This document shows positions 1 to 8,626 of a stretch of 64,000 nt of DNA, one piece after another. The position numbers and the translations under genes were made by a program. A model generated the notes under the pieces. It saw only the letters and a program-made list of their open reading frames with translations, had not been told where the DNA came from and made no database searches. Origin of the DNA: Candidatus Corynebacterium faecigallinarum (GTDB lineage Bacteria > Actinomycetota > Actinomycetes > Mycobacteriales > Mycobacteriaceae); assembly GCA_019120175.1 (NCBI GenBank), contig DWVP01000013.1:1-64000 (forward strand), read 5' to 3'. Numbering within the stretch: the first letter of the stretch is position 1; the number at the start of each line of letters is the position of its first letter.

Positions 1-6
1 GTTTAA

Positions 7-128
7 GTTTGTCGGTGGTTTTAGCGGCGGGGTCACGCCCGGTCCCTTTCCGAACCCGGAAGCTAAGCCTGCCTGCGCCGATGGTACTGCACCTGGGAGG
101 GTGTGGGAGAGTAGGTCGCCGCCGGCAT
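7..128 (+). rRNA. rrf: 5S ribosomal RNA
   Basis: This is the 5S rRNA at the end of an rRNA operon whose 16S and 23S genes lie left of the window. The conserved core CGCCCGGTCCC, CCGAACCCGGAAGCTAAG and GCGCCGATGGTACTGC is present. The 5' strand (from position 11, GTCGGTGG) pairs with the 3' strand (CCGCCGGC, 119-126) to form the terminal helix. The exact ends are estimated from that helix. Confidence 0.95.
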
Positions 129-150
129 TTAAATTTGAAGAATGGGGTTG

Positions 151-200
151 GGCCCCGGTTGCTGATGACATCACCGTCGTCTGCAACCGGGGCCTTTCTT
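151..200 (+). terminator. Rho-independent terminator of the rRNA operon
   Basis: A perfect 12-bp inverted repeat, GGCCCCGGTTGC (151-162) and GCAACCGGGGCC (183-194), is followed at once by TTTCTT. It lies 23 nt behind the 5S rRNA and 145 nt before the next gene, as expected for the end of rrn transcription. Confidence 0.9.
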
Positions 201-345
201 CGTGCAACGGGGTGCAACTGCACCCCCATTCTTCGGTGGATTCCACCGGAGGAGGTCTCCCCAGACCACCGTGCACCAATGGTTGGCTGTCCGGGCGCCC
301 TCACCTAGAATCGGTGAGGTACATACTGTGAGAAAGAGGAAACAC

Positions 346-1578
346 ATGAGCGAGTCTTCCGGCGACAATCGATCGCGCGGCCATCAGCGGGGCGAGAACG
401 GCTCCTCCCACAGCGGTCGCAACGGTCAGGGAGGCTACAACCGCGGCGGTAAGGACCGACGTGGGGGAGATAACAGGGGAGGTCAGCGCGGCGGATACCG
501 TGACGACCGCCGCGATGACCGCCGGGACGACCGTCGCGGTGGATACCAGGGCGGCGGCCGTAATGACCGTCGCGATGATCGCCGTGGGGGATACCGTGAT
601 GACCGCCGGGACGACCGTCGTGGGGGATACCGCGATGATCGCCGGGACGACCGTCGCGGTGGATACCAGGGCGGCGGCCGTAATGACCGTCGTGACGACC
701 GTCGCGATGACCGTCGTGGGGGATACCGTGATGACCGCCGGGACGACCGCCGAGGTGGGCGCCGCGATGATCGTCGTGGTGGAGACAACCGCGGCGGCCG
801 TCCGCGACACGCCAATCGCGGTGGTGCCGGCCAGCATGACGATCGTCGTCGCGACCGCCACAACGGCCCGCAGCGCTCCGGCTACCGCGAGGAACGTCTC
901 AACCTCCGTGACAACGAGCCCGCGATCCCCTCCGACGTCAACCCGAAGGAGCTTGACCCAGGCGTCCGCCAGGAGCTTCGGAGCCTGTCCAAGGACAATG
1001 CCGACAAGGTTGCCGGCCACCTGATCATGGCCGCAGCTCTGATGGACAGCGATGCCGACAAGGCCCTCGCCCACGCCCGCGCCGCCAAGGACCGCGGTGG
1101 TCGTGTCTCGATCACCCGCGAGACCCTCGGCATCGCCGCCTACCACGCCGGCGAGTGGAAGGAAGCTCTCTCCGAGCTGCGTGCCGCACGCCGTATGGCC
1201 GGTGGCCCGGGCCTGCTCGCGGTCATGGCCGACTGCGAGCGCGGCCTCGGCAAACCGGAGAAGGCCATCGAACTCGGCCAGACGCCTGAGGCTGAGGAAC
1301 TCGACGAGGAAGGCCGCGCTGAGCTGGCTATCGTGGTCGCCGGAGCCCACCATGACCTCGGCGACTACAGCGCAGCCCTGGAGACCCTCCGCCCCGAGTC
1401 CGAGTCGACCGATCTTCCCCCGGTTACCGCTCTGCGTGTAACCTACGCCTTCGCCGACGCCCTGTTGGCCACCGGCGACCTCGACCAGGCACGCCAGTGG
1501 TTCAACCGTGCCAAGGACATGGACACCGAGAACGTCCTCGACACCGACGAGCGTCTGCGCGAGCTCGGGGGCGCCTAG
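346..1578 (+). CDS. RGG/DRR-repeat protein with C-terminal TPR-like domain
   Basis: This 410-aa protein has two parts. Residues about 20-180 are low-complexity and highly charged, made of repeated DDRRDDRRGGY and YQGGGRNDRR units resembling RGG boxes that bind RNA or drive condensation in other proteins. Residues about 205-410 form helical TPR-like repeats typical of protein-protein interaction. The ATG at 346 is chosen because GAAAGAGGAA precedes it; an upstream in-frame extension runs through untranslated leader. It begins the operon-like run into the phosphatase gene (2-nt gap), the position of Rv1691 in M. tuberculosis. The RNA-binding role is inferred from composition only. Repeat DNA keeps several other frames open; those are shadows. 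Confidence 0.85.
   Translation: MSESSGDNRSRGHQRGENGSSHSGRNGQGGYNRGGKDRRGGDNRGGQRGGYRDDRRDDRRDDRRGGYQGGGRNDRRDDRRGGYRDDRRDDRRGGYRDDRRDDRRGGYQGGGRNDRRDDRRDDRRGGYRDDRRDDRRGGRRDDRRGGDNRGGRPRHANRGGAGQHDDRRRDRHNGPQRSGYREERLNLRDNEPAIPSDVNPKELDPGVRQELRSLSKDNADKVAGHLIMAAALMDSDADKALAHARAAKDRGGRVSITRETLGIAAYHAGEWKEALSELRAARRMAGGPGLLAVMADCERGLGKPEKAIELGQTPEAEELDEEGRAELAIVVAGAHHDLGDYSAALETLRPESESTDLPPVTALRVTYAFADALLATGDLDQARQWFNRAKDMDTENVLDTDERLRELGGA
521..692 (+). repeat. Perfect 52-bp direct repeats inside the RGG/DRR gene
   Basis: Bases 521-572 and 641-692 are identical over 52 bp, with a period of 120 bp (40 codons). Shorter imperfect copies of the GAYGACCGYCG module fill about 490-790. The 3n periodicity means copy-number change would keep the reading frame. 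Confidence 0.9.
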
Positions 1579-1580
1579 TC

Positions 1581-2600
1581 ATGACCACACGCGGACCGGC
1601 CCAGGCTGGCCTCGACGTACTGGACGGCTACGACGTCCTGCTGGTCGACCTTGACGGGACCGTCTTCGCCGGCGGTAGTGCGATCGACGGTGCCCATCAG
1701 GGGCTGGACGGTCGGCGACTGGTGTTCATCACCAACAACGCCTCCCGTTCACCCGGCCAGGTCGCCGAGCACCTCAGCTCCCTCGGTTTCTCCGCCACCG
1801 CCGATGACGTCCTGACCTCGGCCCAGGCTGCGTGCGTCCTGGCCGCCGGTCTGCTCGAGGGGCGCACGGACCCACGTGCCTATGTCGTCGGAGCGGAGTC
1901 TTTCCGGGAACTCGCCCGACAGGCCGGGTTCACTCTCGTCGATTCTGCGGATGGTCCGCAAGGCACACCGGACGTGGTCCTGCAGGGCCACAGCCCCGAC
2001 AACGGATGGGCGGAACTCTCCGAGGCAGCCCTGGCGATCCGTGCCGGGGCACTGCACGTCGCCTCGAACCTCGACACCACGCTGCCCTCCGAACGAGGAT
2101 TCCTCGTCGGTAACGGCTCCATGGTCGCCGCCGTGACCAGCGCCACCGGGGTGACCCCGTACAGCGCAGGCAAGCCACTGGCCCCCATGTTCGACACCGC
2201 TGTGGCGAACACCGGAGCAACGCACCCACTGGCCGTCGGAGATCGCCTCGACACCGACATCGCCGGAGGAATCGCCGCCGGTATCGACACGCTCTGCGTG
2301 CTCACCGGTGTGGCGACCCACACCCAGTTGCTCACCACCGAGCACCGACCAACCCACATTGCGGCGAATCTGCGCGACCACCTGACCGGGTGGAATGCCA
2401 CGACGGGCACCGTCGATGATCCCACGGCGATCATCGTGCACTCCGGTGAGACCGGACCGGTAGCGGTGATGGCCGCAGAGGCCGTTGCCGTCGCGGCCCC
2501 ACTGTCGTGGGCGGCGCTGGACGCCGGCGCGGAGGCACCACAGGTCCACGCAGCCGACGGTGATACTGCCGCAGCCGAGGCCTTGGAGGCATGGCGGTGA
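1581..2600 (+). CDS. HAD-superfamily (NagD-like) sugar/phosphoglycolate-type phosphatase
   Basis: This 339-aa protein belongs to HAD subfamily IIA, which hydrolyses small phosphate esters. Motif I is LLVDLDGTVFAG, with nucleophile and acid/base aspartates. Motif II is VFITNNAS. The lysine of motif III is in YSAGKPLAPMF, and motif IV is AVGDRLDTDIAGG. The substrate cannot be told from sequence. The ATG at 1581, 2 nt after the previous stop, gives the family's normal N-terminus. The last 10 nt overlap the following small gene, so translation is probably coupled. The gene sits where Rv1692 lies in M. tuberculosis. Confidence 0.9.
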   Translation: MTTRGPAQAGLDVLDGYDVLLVDLDGTVFAGGSAIDGAHQGLDGRRLVFITNNASRSPGQVAEHLSSLGFSATADDVLTSAQAACVLAAGLLEGRTDPRAYVVGAESFRELARQAGFTLVDSADGPQGTPDVVLQGHSPDNGWAELSEAALAIRAGALHVASNLDTTLPSERGFLVGNGSMVAAVTSATGVTPYSAGKPLAPMFDTAVANTGATHPLAVGDRLDTDIAGGIAAGIDTLCVLTGVATHTQLLTTEHRPTHIAANLRDHLTGWNATTGTVDDPTAIIVHSGETGPVAVMAAEAVAVAAPLSWAALDAGAEAPQVHAADGDTAAAEALEAWR

Positions 2601-2773
2601 CCGACCAGACTGAGCCCGAACGCAGCACACCCGTTCCCGGGGCACCGACCAACGTCGACGAGCTGGTCGCCGAAGTCGACCGGTTGCTGTCATCCGACGC
2701 CGAGGGCAACGACGAAGCAGCGCTGCTGGAGCAGGCTCACCGACTGATCAACGACGCACTTGAGGGGCGCTGA
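2591..2773 (+). CDS. Small conserved protein between phosphatase and tlyA (60 aa)
   Basis: A 60-aa acidic protein predicted to be mostly helical, with a run VDELVAEVDRLL followed by ALLEQAHRLINDAL. It overlaps the phosphatase gene by 10 nt, and its TGA shares one nucleotide with the tlyA ATG, so it is co-translated with both. A protein of nearly the same size (Rv1693) occupies this slot in M. tuberculosis, supporting it as real. Its function is unknown. The amphipathic helices could mediate binding to a neighbouring product, but nothing in the sequence proves that. Confidence 0.8.
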   Translation: MAVTDQTEPERSTPVPGAPTNVDELVAEVDRLLSSDAEGNDEAALLEQAHRLINDALEGR

Positions 2774-3612
2774 TGGCGAAGCAGAACAAGGGACGACGAC
2801 TGCAGCGTCTCGACGCCGAACTGGTCAAGCGCAAGGACGCACGCTCCCGCGAACACGCCCGCGAGATGATCCAGGCCGGTCGGGTCAGCGTCAACGGCAT
2901 CCTCGCCACGAAACCCGCCACCGGAGTCGACGGAGACGTCTCTATCCGGGTGGCCGCCAGTGAGGATGACCGCTGGGCGTCACGCGGGGCACACAAACTG
3001 CTCGGGGCCCTGGCGGCCTTTGAACCGGACGGACTCACCCTGGCCGGACGCCGGGTCCTGGACGCCGGTGCATCCACCGGTGGATTCACCGATGTCTGCC
3101 TGGACCGTGAAGCCGCTGAGGTCCTGGCCGTCGACGTGGGCTACGGCCAGCTGATCTGGCGGCTGCAGAATGACGACCGGGTGACCGTCCTGGACCGCAC
3201 CAACGTGCGCACCCTCACCGCCGACCAGCTCGGTGGACCTGCCGATGCGATGGTCGGTGACCTGTCCTTCATCTCCATTGAACTGGTGCTTCCGGCCCTG
3301 GCAGAGTGCGTGGCCGACGGTGGGGACCTGTTGCCGATGGTCAAACCCCAGTTCGAGGTGGGGAAGAACCGTCTGGGACATGGTGGGGTCGTTCGGGACC
3401 CGGCACTGCGGGTCGAAGCTACACTGAATGTAGCCCGCGCGGCACAACGCCACGGGCTGTCGACCAGAGCCGTCACCGCCTCACCATTGCCCGGTCCCAG
3501 CGGAAACGTGGAGTACTTTCTGTGGCTGGTCAAGGACGGCGGGGCAACCGCGCCGTCCGATGAGGCCCTGGAAGCGATGGTCGCCGACGCAGTGAAGGAG
3601 GGTCCGCAGTGA
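2773..3612 (+). CDS. tlyA: TlyA-type rRNA 2'-O-methyltransferase
   Basis: This 279-aa enzyme belongs to the family that methylates ribose 2'-OH groups in 16S and 23S rRNA, which in mycobacteria determines capreomycin sensitivity. Residues about 6-65 form an S4 RNA-binding domain. A Rossmann methyltransferase follows, with SAM motif DAGASTGG at 97-104. The likely catalytic tetrad is K75, D163 (VGDLSF), K191 (VKPQFE) and E247 (EYF). Its ATG overlaps the previous stop by one base, and its own stop overlaps the nadK start as GTGA, so the phosphatase, small protein, TlyA and NadK form a translationally coupled operon. Confidence 0.95.
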   Translation: MAKQNKGRRLQRLDAELVKRKDARSREHAREMIQAGRVSVNGILATKPATGVDGDVSIRVAASEDDRWASRGAHKLLGALAAFEPDGLTLAGRRVLDAGASTGGFTDVCLDREAAEVLAVDVGYGQLIWRLQNDDRVTVLDRTNVRTLTADQLGGPADAMVGDLSFISIELVLPALAECVADGGDLLPMVKPQFEVGKNRLGHGGVVRDPALRVEATLNVARAAQRHGLSTRAVTASPLPGPSGNVEYFLWLVKDGGATAPSDEALEAMVADAVKEGPQ

Positions 3613-4595
3613 CTGAGGTCAACGAGGTCAACAATGCCGCCGCCACCCCGGCCGAGGACGGCGGTGAGCAGATCGCCGACGCTGCTGCCCCCGTTCGGGA
3701 GGTGCTGCTCGTCGCGCACACGGGCGCGTCCGACAAACTGAGCATGGCGGCCACGGCAGCCCAGCGGCTTGCCGACGGCGGACTCACCGTGCGGGTCATG
3801 TCCACCGGCGACCCAGCGCCAGTCGCCCGCCACGAGATCCTCGGCCGCTTCCCGCGCTACGGGCACACCACCGACGCCGCCAACGGCGTCGACCTGGTGC
3901 TCGTCCTGGGTGGTGACGGCACATTCCTGCGCGCCGCGGACATCGCCCACGCCCAGGACGTCCCCGTCCTCGGCGTGAACCTCGGACACATCGGCTTCCT
4001 CGCCGAATGGGAGCAGGACTCCCTGGAGGAGGCCCTGGACCGGGTGATCGCCGGGGACTACCGCATCGAGAACCGCATGACGCTCTCGATCACCGCCCGC
4101 GACATCGACGGCCGCGTGCTGGGCACCGGTTGGGCGCTCAACGAGTGCTCGGTGGAGAACATGAACCGTCAGGGCGTGCTGGACACGATCCTGGAGGTCG
4201 ACCAGCGTCCGGTGAGTTCCTTCGGTTGCGACGGCGTGCTGGTCTCCACGCCCACCGGTTCCACCGCCTACGCCTTCTCCGCCGGCGGGCCCATCCTCTG
4301 GCCGGAGCTCGCGTCGATCCTGGTGGTGCCGTCCAACGCCCACACCCTCTTCGCCCGACCGCTGGTGGTCAGCCCGGACTCGACGGTCGCGGTGGAGACC
4401 AACCCGCAGACCTCGCCGGCGACCGCGGTGATGGACGGCTTCCGTCAGATCCACATGCCGCCTGGTGCCCGGGTGGAGATCCGCCGGGGTCCGCAGGACG
4501 TACGCTGGGTACGCCTGGACACCGAGCCCTTCACCGACCGTCTCGTGCAGAAGTTCCGCCTCCCGGTGACGGGGTGGCGTGGGCCGCGACGGTGA
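3609..4595 (+). CDS. nadK: NAD kinase
   Basis: NadK phosphorylates NAD to NADP in the cytosol. The 328-aa protein carries the GGDG motif (101-104, in VLGGDGTFLRAA), the NE motif (178-179) and the conserved TPTGSTAYAFSAGGP segment. The first 35 residues are acidic, low-complexity and not part of the fold. The GTG start is set by its 4-nt overlap with the tlyA stop. Actinobacterial members use polyphosphate as well as ATP, which sequence alone cannot show here. The synteny tlyA-nadK-recN is that of M. tuberculosis Rv1694-Rv1696. Confidence 0.96.
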   Translation: MTEVNEVNNAAATPAEDGGEQIADAAAPVREVLLVAHTGASDKLSMAATAAQRLADGGLTVRVMSTGDPAPVARHEILGRFPRYGHTTDAANGVDLVLVLGGDGTFLRAADIAHAQDVPVLGVNLGHIGFLAEWEQDSLEEALDRVIAGDYRIENRMTLSITARDIDGRVLGTGWALNECSVENMNRQGVLDTILEVDQRPVSSFGCDGVLVSTPTGSTAYAFSAGGPILWPELASILVVPSNAHTLFARPLVVSPDSTVAVETNPQTSPATAVMDGFRQIHMPPGARVEIRRGPQDVRWVRLDTEPFTDRLVQKFRLPVTGWRGPRR

Positions 4596-4600
4596 CGCGC

Positions 4601-6412
4601 ATGCTGACTGAGCTGCAGATCCGCAATCTGGGAGTCATCGAGGAAGCCGTCGCCGAGTTCGCCGAGGGCTTCACGGTGGTCACCGGTGAGACCGGCGCCG
4701 GCAAGACCATGGTGGTCACCGGCCTGAAGTTGCTCTCCGGTGCGAGGGCGGACGCCCAGCGGGTGCGCGCCGGCACCGACCGGGCCACCGTCGACGGTGT
4801 CTTCCACACGGGCGACGACGCCAAGGTCCAGGAACTCGTCGAGAACGTCGGCGGGTACGTCGACGAGGGAGATGTCGTGGTCTCCCGCTCCGTCAACGCC
4901 TCCGGACGTTCCCGCGCCCACCTTGCCGGACGCACCGTCGCCGCCGGGGTCCTAGCCGACGTCGCCTCCCGACTGCTGACCATCCACGGACAGTCGGATC
5001 AGTTGCAGTTGCTCGACCCCACCCGTCAACTGCGCAACCTGGACCGATTCGCCGGACTGGACGATGCCCGCCGCGACTACCGCAGGCTGCGGCGAGAGTG
5101 GGCCACGCTGGCCAGAGACCTCAATGAACGCACGTTGCGTCGCCGGGAGCTGACCCTGGAGACCGACAACCTTCGGCGCGCCCTGGACGAGATCGACGGG
5201 GTGGACCCCCAGCCAGGGGAAGAAGACGAGATCAAGGCCACGGTGAGTCGACTGCAGGATGCCGACGACGTGCGCACCGCAGCGTCCGCCGCCCTCGACG
5301 CCATCGACGGTGGGGACGAGGCCGCCGTCGGCGACGGAGGTTCGGCGGTGGACGCACTGACCGCTGCGGTGGACGCGCTGCGTGGTGTGGCCGGTTCCGA
5401 ACCCCGGTTCGCCGGGCTGGTCACCCGCCTGGAAGGCGTAATCGCCGACGTCGGTGACATCTCCACCGAGATCGGCGCGGCACTGTCCGATGTCCCGGAC
5501 CCGGAAAGTCTGGAGGGGCTGCTGTCACGCCAGCAGGAACTCCGCGAACTGCACAAGTACGCCGAGGCCTCCTCCGTGGACTCCCCGGACGGTGCCCCAG
5601 ACATCACCCAGCCCGACGCCCTGCCCGGCACCCTGCCCGACACCACCGGTGCCGACGGTGCGCTGCTCTGGCGCGACCGCGCCCGGAAACGTCTGGCACA
5701 GATCGACGTCTCCGGCGACGCCCTCTCCGAACTCGCCGAGAAGGTCACCGCCGCCGGCGAGGCCATGCTCGAGGCCGCCCGGACACTCTCGGGCGCCCGG
5801 CAGGAGGCCGCACGGCGCTTCGCCGAGGCCGTAAGCACCGAGATCACCGGACTCCACATGAGCGCCTCCTTCCGCGTCGAGGTCACCGCGGTGGGGACAC
5901 CGGGCACCGCCGACTGCGGACCTGACGGGATCGACACCGTCGAGTTCCTGCTGGTGCAGGGTGGGAAGCCCTCGTCGTTGGCGGCGACCGCCTCCGGTGG
6001 TGAACTGTCCCGGGTCATGCTGGCCCTGGAGGTCATCCTCGCCGGGAACGGGCGCACCATGGTCTTCGACGAGGTCGACTCCGGGGTCGGTGGACGCGCC
6101 GCGGTGGAGATCGGCAGACGTCTGGCCCGGCTGGCCGTGGACAACCAGGTCATCGTGGTCACCCACCTGCCTCAGGTCGCCGCCTTCGCCGACGCGCACG
6201 TGCACGTCGCCAAATCCGCCACCGACGACACCGTGGTCTCCCGCGTCAGCACCCTGGACGCCGATGAGCGGGTCGAGGAACTGTCCCGGATGCTCGCCGG
6301 CCTGGAGTCCGACACCGGACGCGCCCACGCCGAGGAGCTGCTCGCCACGGCCCGGGCCGCCAAACAGGAGCTTCCTGCCCCCGTCCCGGCCGACTCCGGA
6401 GCAGGCGCCTAG
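4601..6412 (+). CDS. recN: DNA repair protein RecN
   Basis: RecN is an SMC-like ATPase acting in double-strand break repair. The 603-aa protein has Walker A GETGAGKT at 29-36, two coiled-coil arms in the middle, a signature TASGGELSRVMLALE and Walker B MVFDEVDSGVGG near residue 487. The ATG at 4601 (MLTELQIRNLG) matches the family start. An in-frame GTG at 4592 overlapping the nadK stop would add three residues. An acidic stretch near residues 320-350 lengthens the coiled-coil region compared with many homologues. The stop abuts the next ATG directly. Confidence 0.95.
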   Translation: MLTELQIRNLGVIEEAVAEFAEGFTVVTGETGAGKTMVVTGLKLLSGARADAQRVRAGTDRATVDGVFHTGDDAKVQELVENVGGYVDEGDVVVSRSVNASGRSRAHLAGRTVAAGVLADVASRLLTIHGQSDQLQLLDPTRQLRNLDRFAGLDDARRDYRRLRREWATLARDLNERTLRRRELTLETDNLRRALDEIDGVDPQPGEEDEIKATVSRLQDADDVRTAASAALDAIDGGDEAAVGDGGSAVDALTAAVDALRGVAGSEPRFAGLVTRLEGVIADVGDISTEIGAALSDVPDPESLEGLLSRQQELRELHKYAEASSVDSPDGAPDITQPDALPGTLPDTTGADGALLWRDRARKRLAQIDVSGDALSELAEKVTAAGEAMLEAARTLSGARQEAARRFAEAVSTEITGLHMSASFRVEVTAVGTPGTADCGPDGIDTVEFLLVQGGKPSSLAATASGGELSRVMLALEVILAGNGRTMVFDEVDSGVGGRAAVEIGRRLARLAVDNQVIVVTHLPQVAAFADAHVHVAKSATDDTVVSRVSTLDADERVEELSRMLAGLESDTGRAHAEELLATARAAKQELPAPVPADSGAGA

Positions 6413-7351
6413 ATGCTGCTCACCCAACTGCGCTACTTCGAGGCGCTGGCCCGTGAGCGCCATTTCGGACGCGCCGCGGCATCCTGCTTCGTCACCACCT
6501 CGACGCTGTCGGAGGCGATCCGCAAGCTCGAGGCCGAGCTCAAGGTGCCGTTGGTCAACCGCGGCCGCTCGACCTACCGTGGGCTGACCCCGGAAGGCGA
6601 ACTGGTGCTCAGCTACGCCCGACGTATCGTCACCGACCACCGTGCCCTGGTGGAGGACCTTTCGGCCCGACGTGGGCAGCTGGAGACCACGGTGCGCCTC
6701 GGTGTCATCCCCGCTGGACTGAGCCGCGGTACGGCGGTGCTCGAGGCATTGTGCCGGGAGAACCCCGGAGTCAGCGTTGACCTGGTCGCCGGGCTGCGCA
6801 GCGAGGAGATCCTCGCGAAGCTGCAGTCCGCGGAACTGGATGCCGGGATCATCCACCCGGCGCTGGGATCCGCGCAGTCTGTGACAGGGCTGCACGTCAC
6901 TGACCTGGGTTCGGTGGATTTCGTGCTGCTCGCCGCCGAGGATCTCGTGCCGGAGGACAAGACCATGATGACCGGCGCGGATCTGGTGGATACTCCCGTG
7001 GCGGTGTTGTCCCCGGGGATGCGGGCGCGCGAGGAGTTCGACCGGGCGATGGCCGATGCGGGCGTGCCTGTGGCGCCGGCGGCCGAGGCGGACTCGGTGG
7101 AAGCGCTGCGCGCCCTGGCCGCCACCGGGCGGTGGGCGGCGGTCGTGCCCGCGGACGGTACCGGAGGAACCGGGGAAGCCGGGGGAATCGGGGGAGCAGC
7201 GGGAGTAGGCCAGCGTCTGCGGGTGCGTGGACTGGCGGACCCGGCGGTACGGGTCCCGGTGGTCCTGGCCAGGCTCGACACCCGTCCGGTCTCCGCCTTG
7301 GCGACCGCGTTGGATAAGGCAGTGGATAACGTACTGGACAAGGCGTTGTAG
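6413..7351 (+). CDS. LysR-family transcriptional regulator
   Basis: A 312-aa LysR-type regulator. Residues 1-60 are the winged HTH (LRYFEALARERHFGRAAASC, then a recognition helix in TSTLSEAIRKLEAEL). Residues about 90-300 form the periplasmic-binding-protein-like effector domain. Its ATG follows the recN TAG with no gap, so it is probably read from the same transcript. Nothing nearby points to a ligand. A glycine-rich insert (GGTGEAGGIGGAAG) in the C-terminal half is unusual and may be a flexible loop. The gene is not part of the mycobacterial version of this cluster, so it looks lineage-specific. Confidence 0.88.
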   Translation: MLLTQLRYFEALARERHFGRAAASCFVTTSTLSEAIRKLEAELKVPLVNRGRSTYRGLTPEGELVLSYARRIVTDHRALVEDLSARRGQLETTVRLGVIPAGLSRGTAVLEALCRENPGVSVDLVAGLRSEEILAKLQSAELDAGIIHPALGSAQSVTGLHVTDLGSVDFVLLAAEDLVPEDKTMMTGADLVDTPVAVLSPGMRAREEFDRAMADAGVPVAPAAEADSVEALRALAATGRWAAVVPADGTGGTGEAGGIGGAAGVGQRLRVRGLADPAVRVPVVLARLDTRPVSALATALDKAVDNVLDKAL

Positions 7352-7456
7352 AAGGCGCGGGACCAGACTGCCCTGAGTAGGTATCCCGAAAGAAGCCTCA
7401 CCCCCTTACGGCGCGCCTACCGAGTCCAGCCAGTCACTCCGGTCACAATGGTGCGC

Positions 7457-8626
7457 ATGATCTTCTCCCGTACCGACACCCCCGGCATCCACGGCCACAC
7501 CCGGGACTGCACCGGGAACAAGGGCACCGGACGCCTGCACGAGGGTGACATCGCCGTCATCGACCAACCTGATGTGAGCCGGGCACTGGCCCAGAAACTC
7601 ATTGACGCCCGGGTGTCTGCCGTGGTCAACACCGCCGCCTTCACCACGGGTAACGTCCCCAACTTCGGCCCGCAGATGCTGCTGGACGCCGACATCACCC
7701 TGGTGGAGAACGCCGACCCCGGCATCGTCGAACGGGTGAAGAACGGCAAGAAGGGCCGCCTGCACGAGGGCAAGGTCCTCTACGGCGACCGGTCGATCGG
7801 CAAGGGCGACCTCCTCGACGAGAACACCGCGTCCACCCGGTTCACCGAGGCCCGTGACGCGCTCGCCGACCACATGGAGGCCTTCACCGGTAACACCGCC
7901 GAGTTCGTCCGTTCCGAGGCTCCGCTGTTGATCGATGGCCTCGGCGTGCCGGAGACCGGTGTGGACATGGACGACCGCAAGGTCCTGGTCATCAGCCCCG
8001 ATCCGCAGCTGGACGAGAAGATCAAGTCGCTGCGCTACTTCATCCGCGAGTACGACCCGATCATCGTCGCCGTCGACACGGCGGTGGACGCCGTGATCAA
8101 GCAGGGCTACAAGCCGCAGGTCATCGTCGGTGACCCCGAGGTGATCTCCACCGAGGCACTGAACTCCGGTGCCACGGTGATCCTCCCGGCCGAGCCGGAC
8201 GGTCACGCCCCGGGCCTGGAGCGGATCCAGGATCTCGGTATCGGCGCGATGACTTTCCCGGCGGCGACCTCCGATGCCACCGATCTGGCCCTGCTGCTGG
8301 CCGACTACCACGGTGCGTCGATGGTGGTGAACCTTGGACCCACCCTGGACCTGGACCGAATCTTCGACACCGCCCAGTCCCCGGACACCCCCTCGGCGAT
8401 GCTGTCGCGACTGCGTGTCGGAGGCCGACTGGTCGACTCCGGTGCTGTCGCCGAGCTCTACCGCGTGTCCCGCTCCGGCGGTGGCTGGCTGTGGGCAGTC
8501 CTCGGTGTCCTGCTGGCGCTCGTGGTGATCGTGCTCATCGCCGGGCTCAGTGGTTCCGAAGGCTTCGTGGACAACCTCATCGACAGCTGGAACAACATCG
8601 CCCTGCGTTTCCAGGACCTCTTCTGA
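7457..8626 (+). CDS. steA: SteA, cell-separation (cytokinetic ring) protein
   Basis: SteA works with the membrane protein SteB and the RipC-FtsEX peptidoglycan hydrolase system in daughter-cell separation in Corynebacterineae (established for C. glutamicum). The 389-aa protein has a thiamin-pyrophosphokinase-like cytosolic part and one membrane helix at about 343-364 near the C-terminus, with a short tail. ATGs at 7448 and 7457 are both in frame. I prefer 7457 because CACAAT lies 7 nt before it, as in the leaderless genes elsewhere in this window. Its TGA overlaps the steB ATG by one base. Confidence 0.9.
   Translation: MIFSRTDTPGIHGHTRDCTGNKGTGRLHEGDIAVIDQPDVSRALAQKLIDARVSAVVNTAAFTTGNVPNFGPQMLLDADITLVENADPGIVERVKNGKKGRLHEGKVLYGDRSIGKGDLLDENTASTRFTEARDALADHMEAFTGNTAEFVRSEAPLLIDGLGVPETGVDMDDRKVLVISPDPQLDEKIKSLRYFIREYDPIIVAVDTAVDAVIKQGYKPQVIVGDPEVISTEALNSGATVILPAEPDGHAPGLERIQDLGIGAMTFPAATSDATDLALLLADYHGASMVVNLGPTLDLDRIFDTAQSPDTPSAMLSRLRVGGRLVDSGAVAELYRVSRSGGGWLWAVLGVLLALVVIVLIAGLSGSEGFVDNLIDSWNNIALRFQDLF

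Noticed and set aside
301..1353. Long minus-strand open frame opposite the RGG/DRR gene
   Set aside because: Made of Val/Thr/Ala-rich low complexity that mirrors the repeats on the plus strand; no start signals or motifs. It is a shadow of the real gene.
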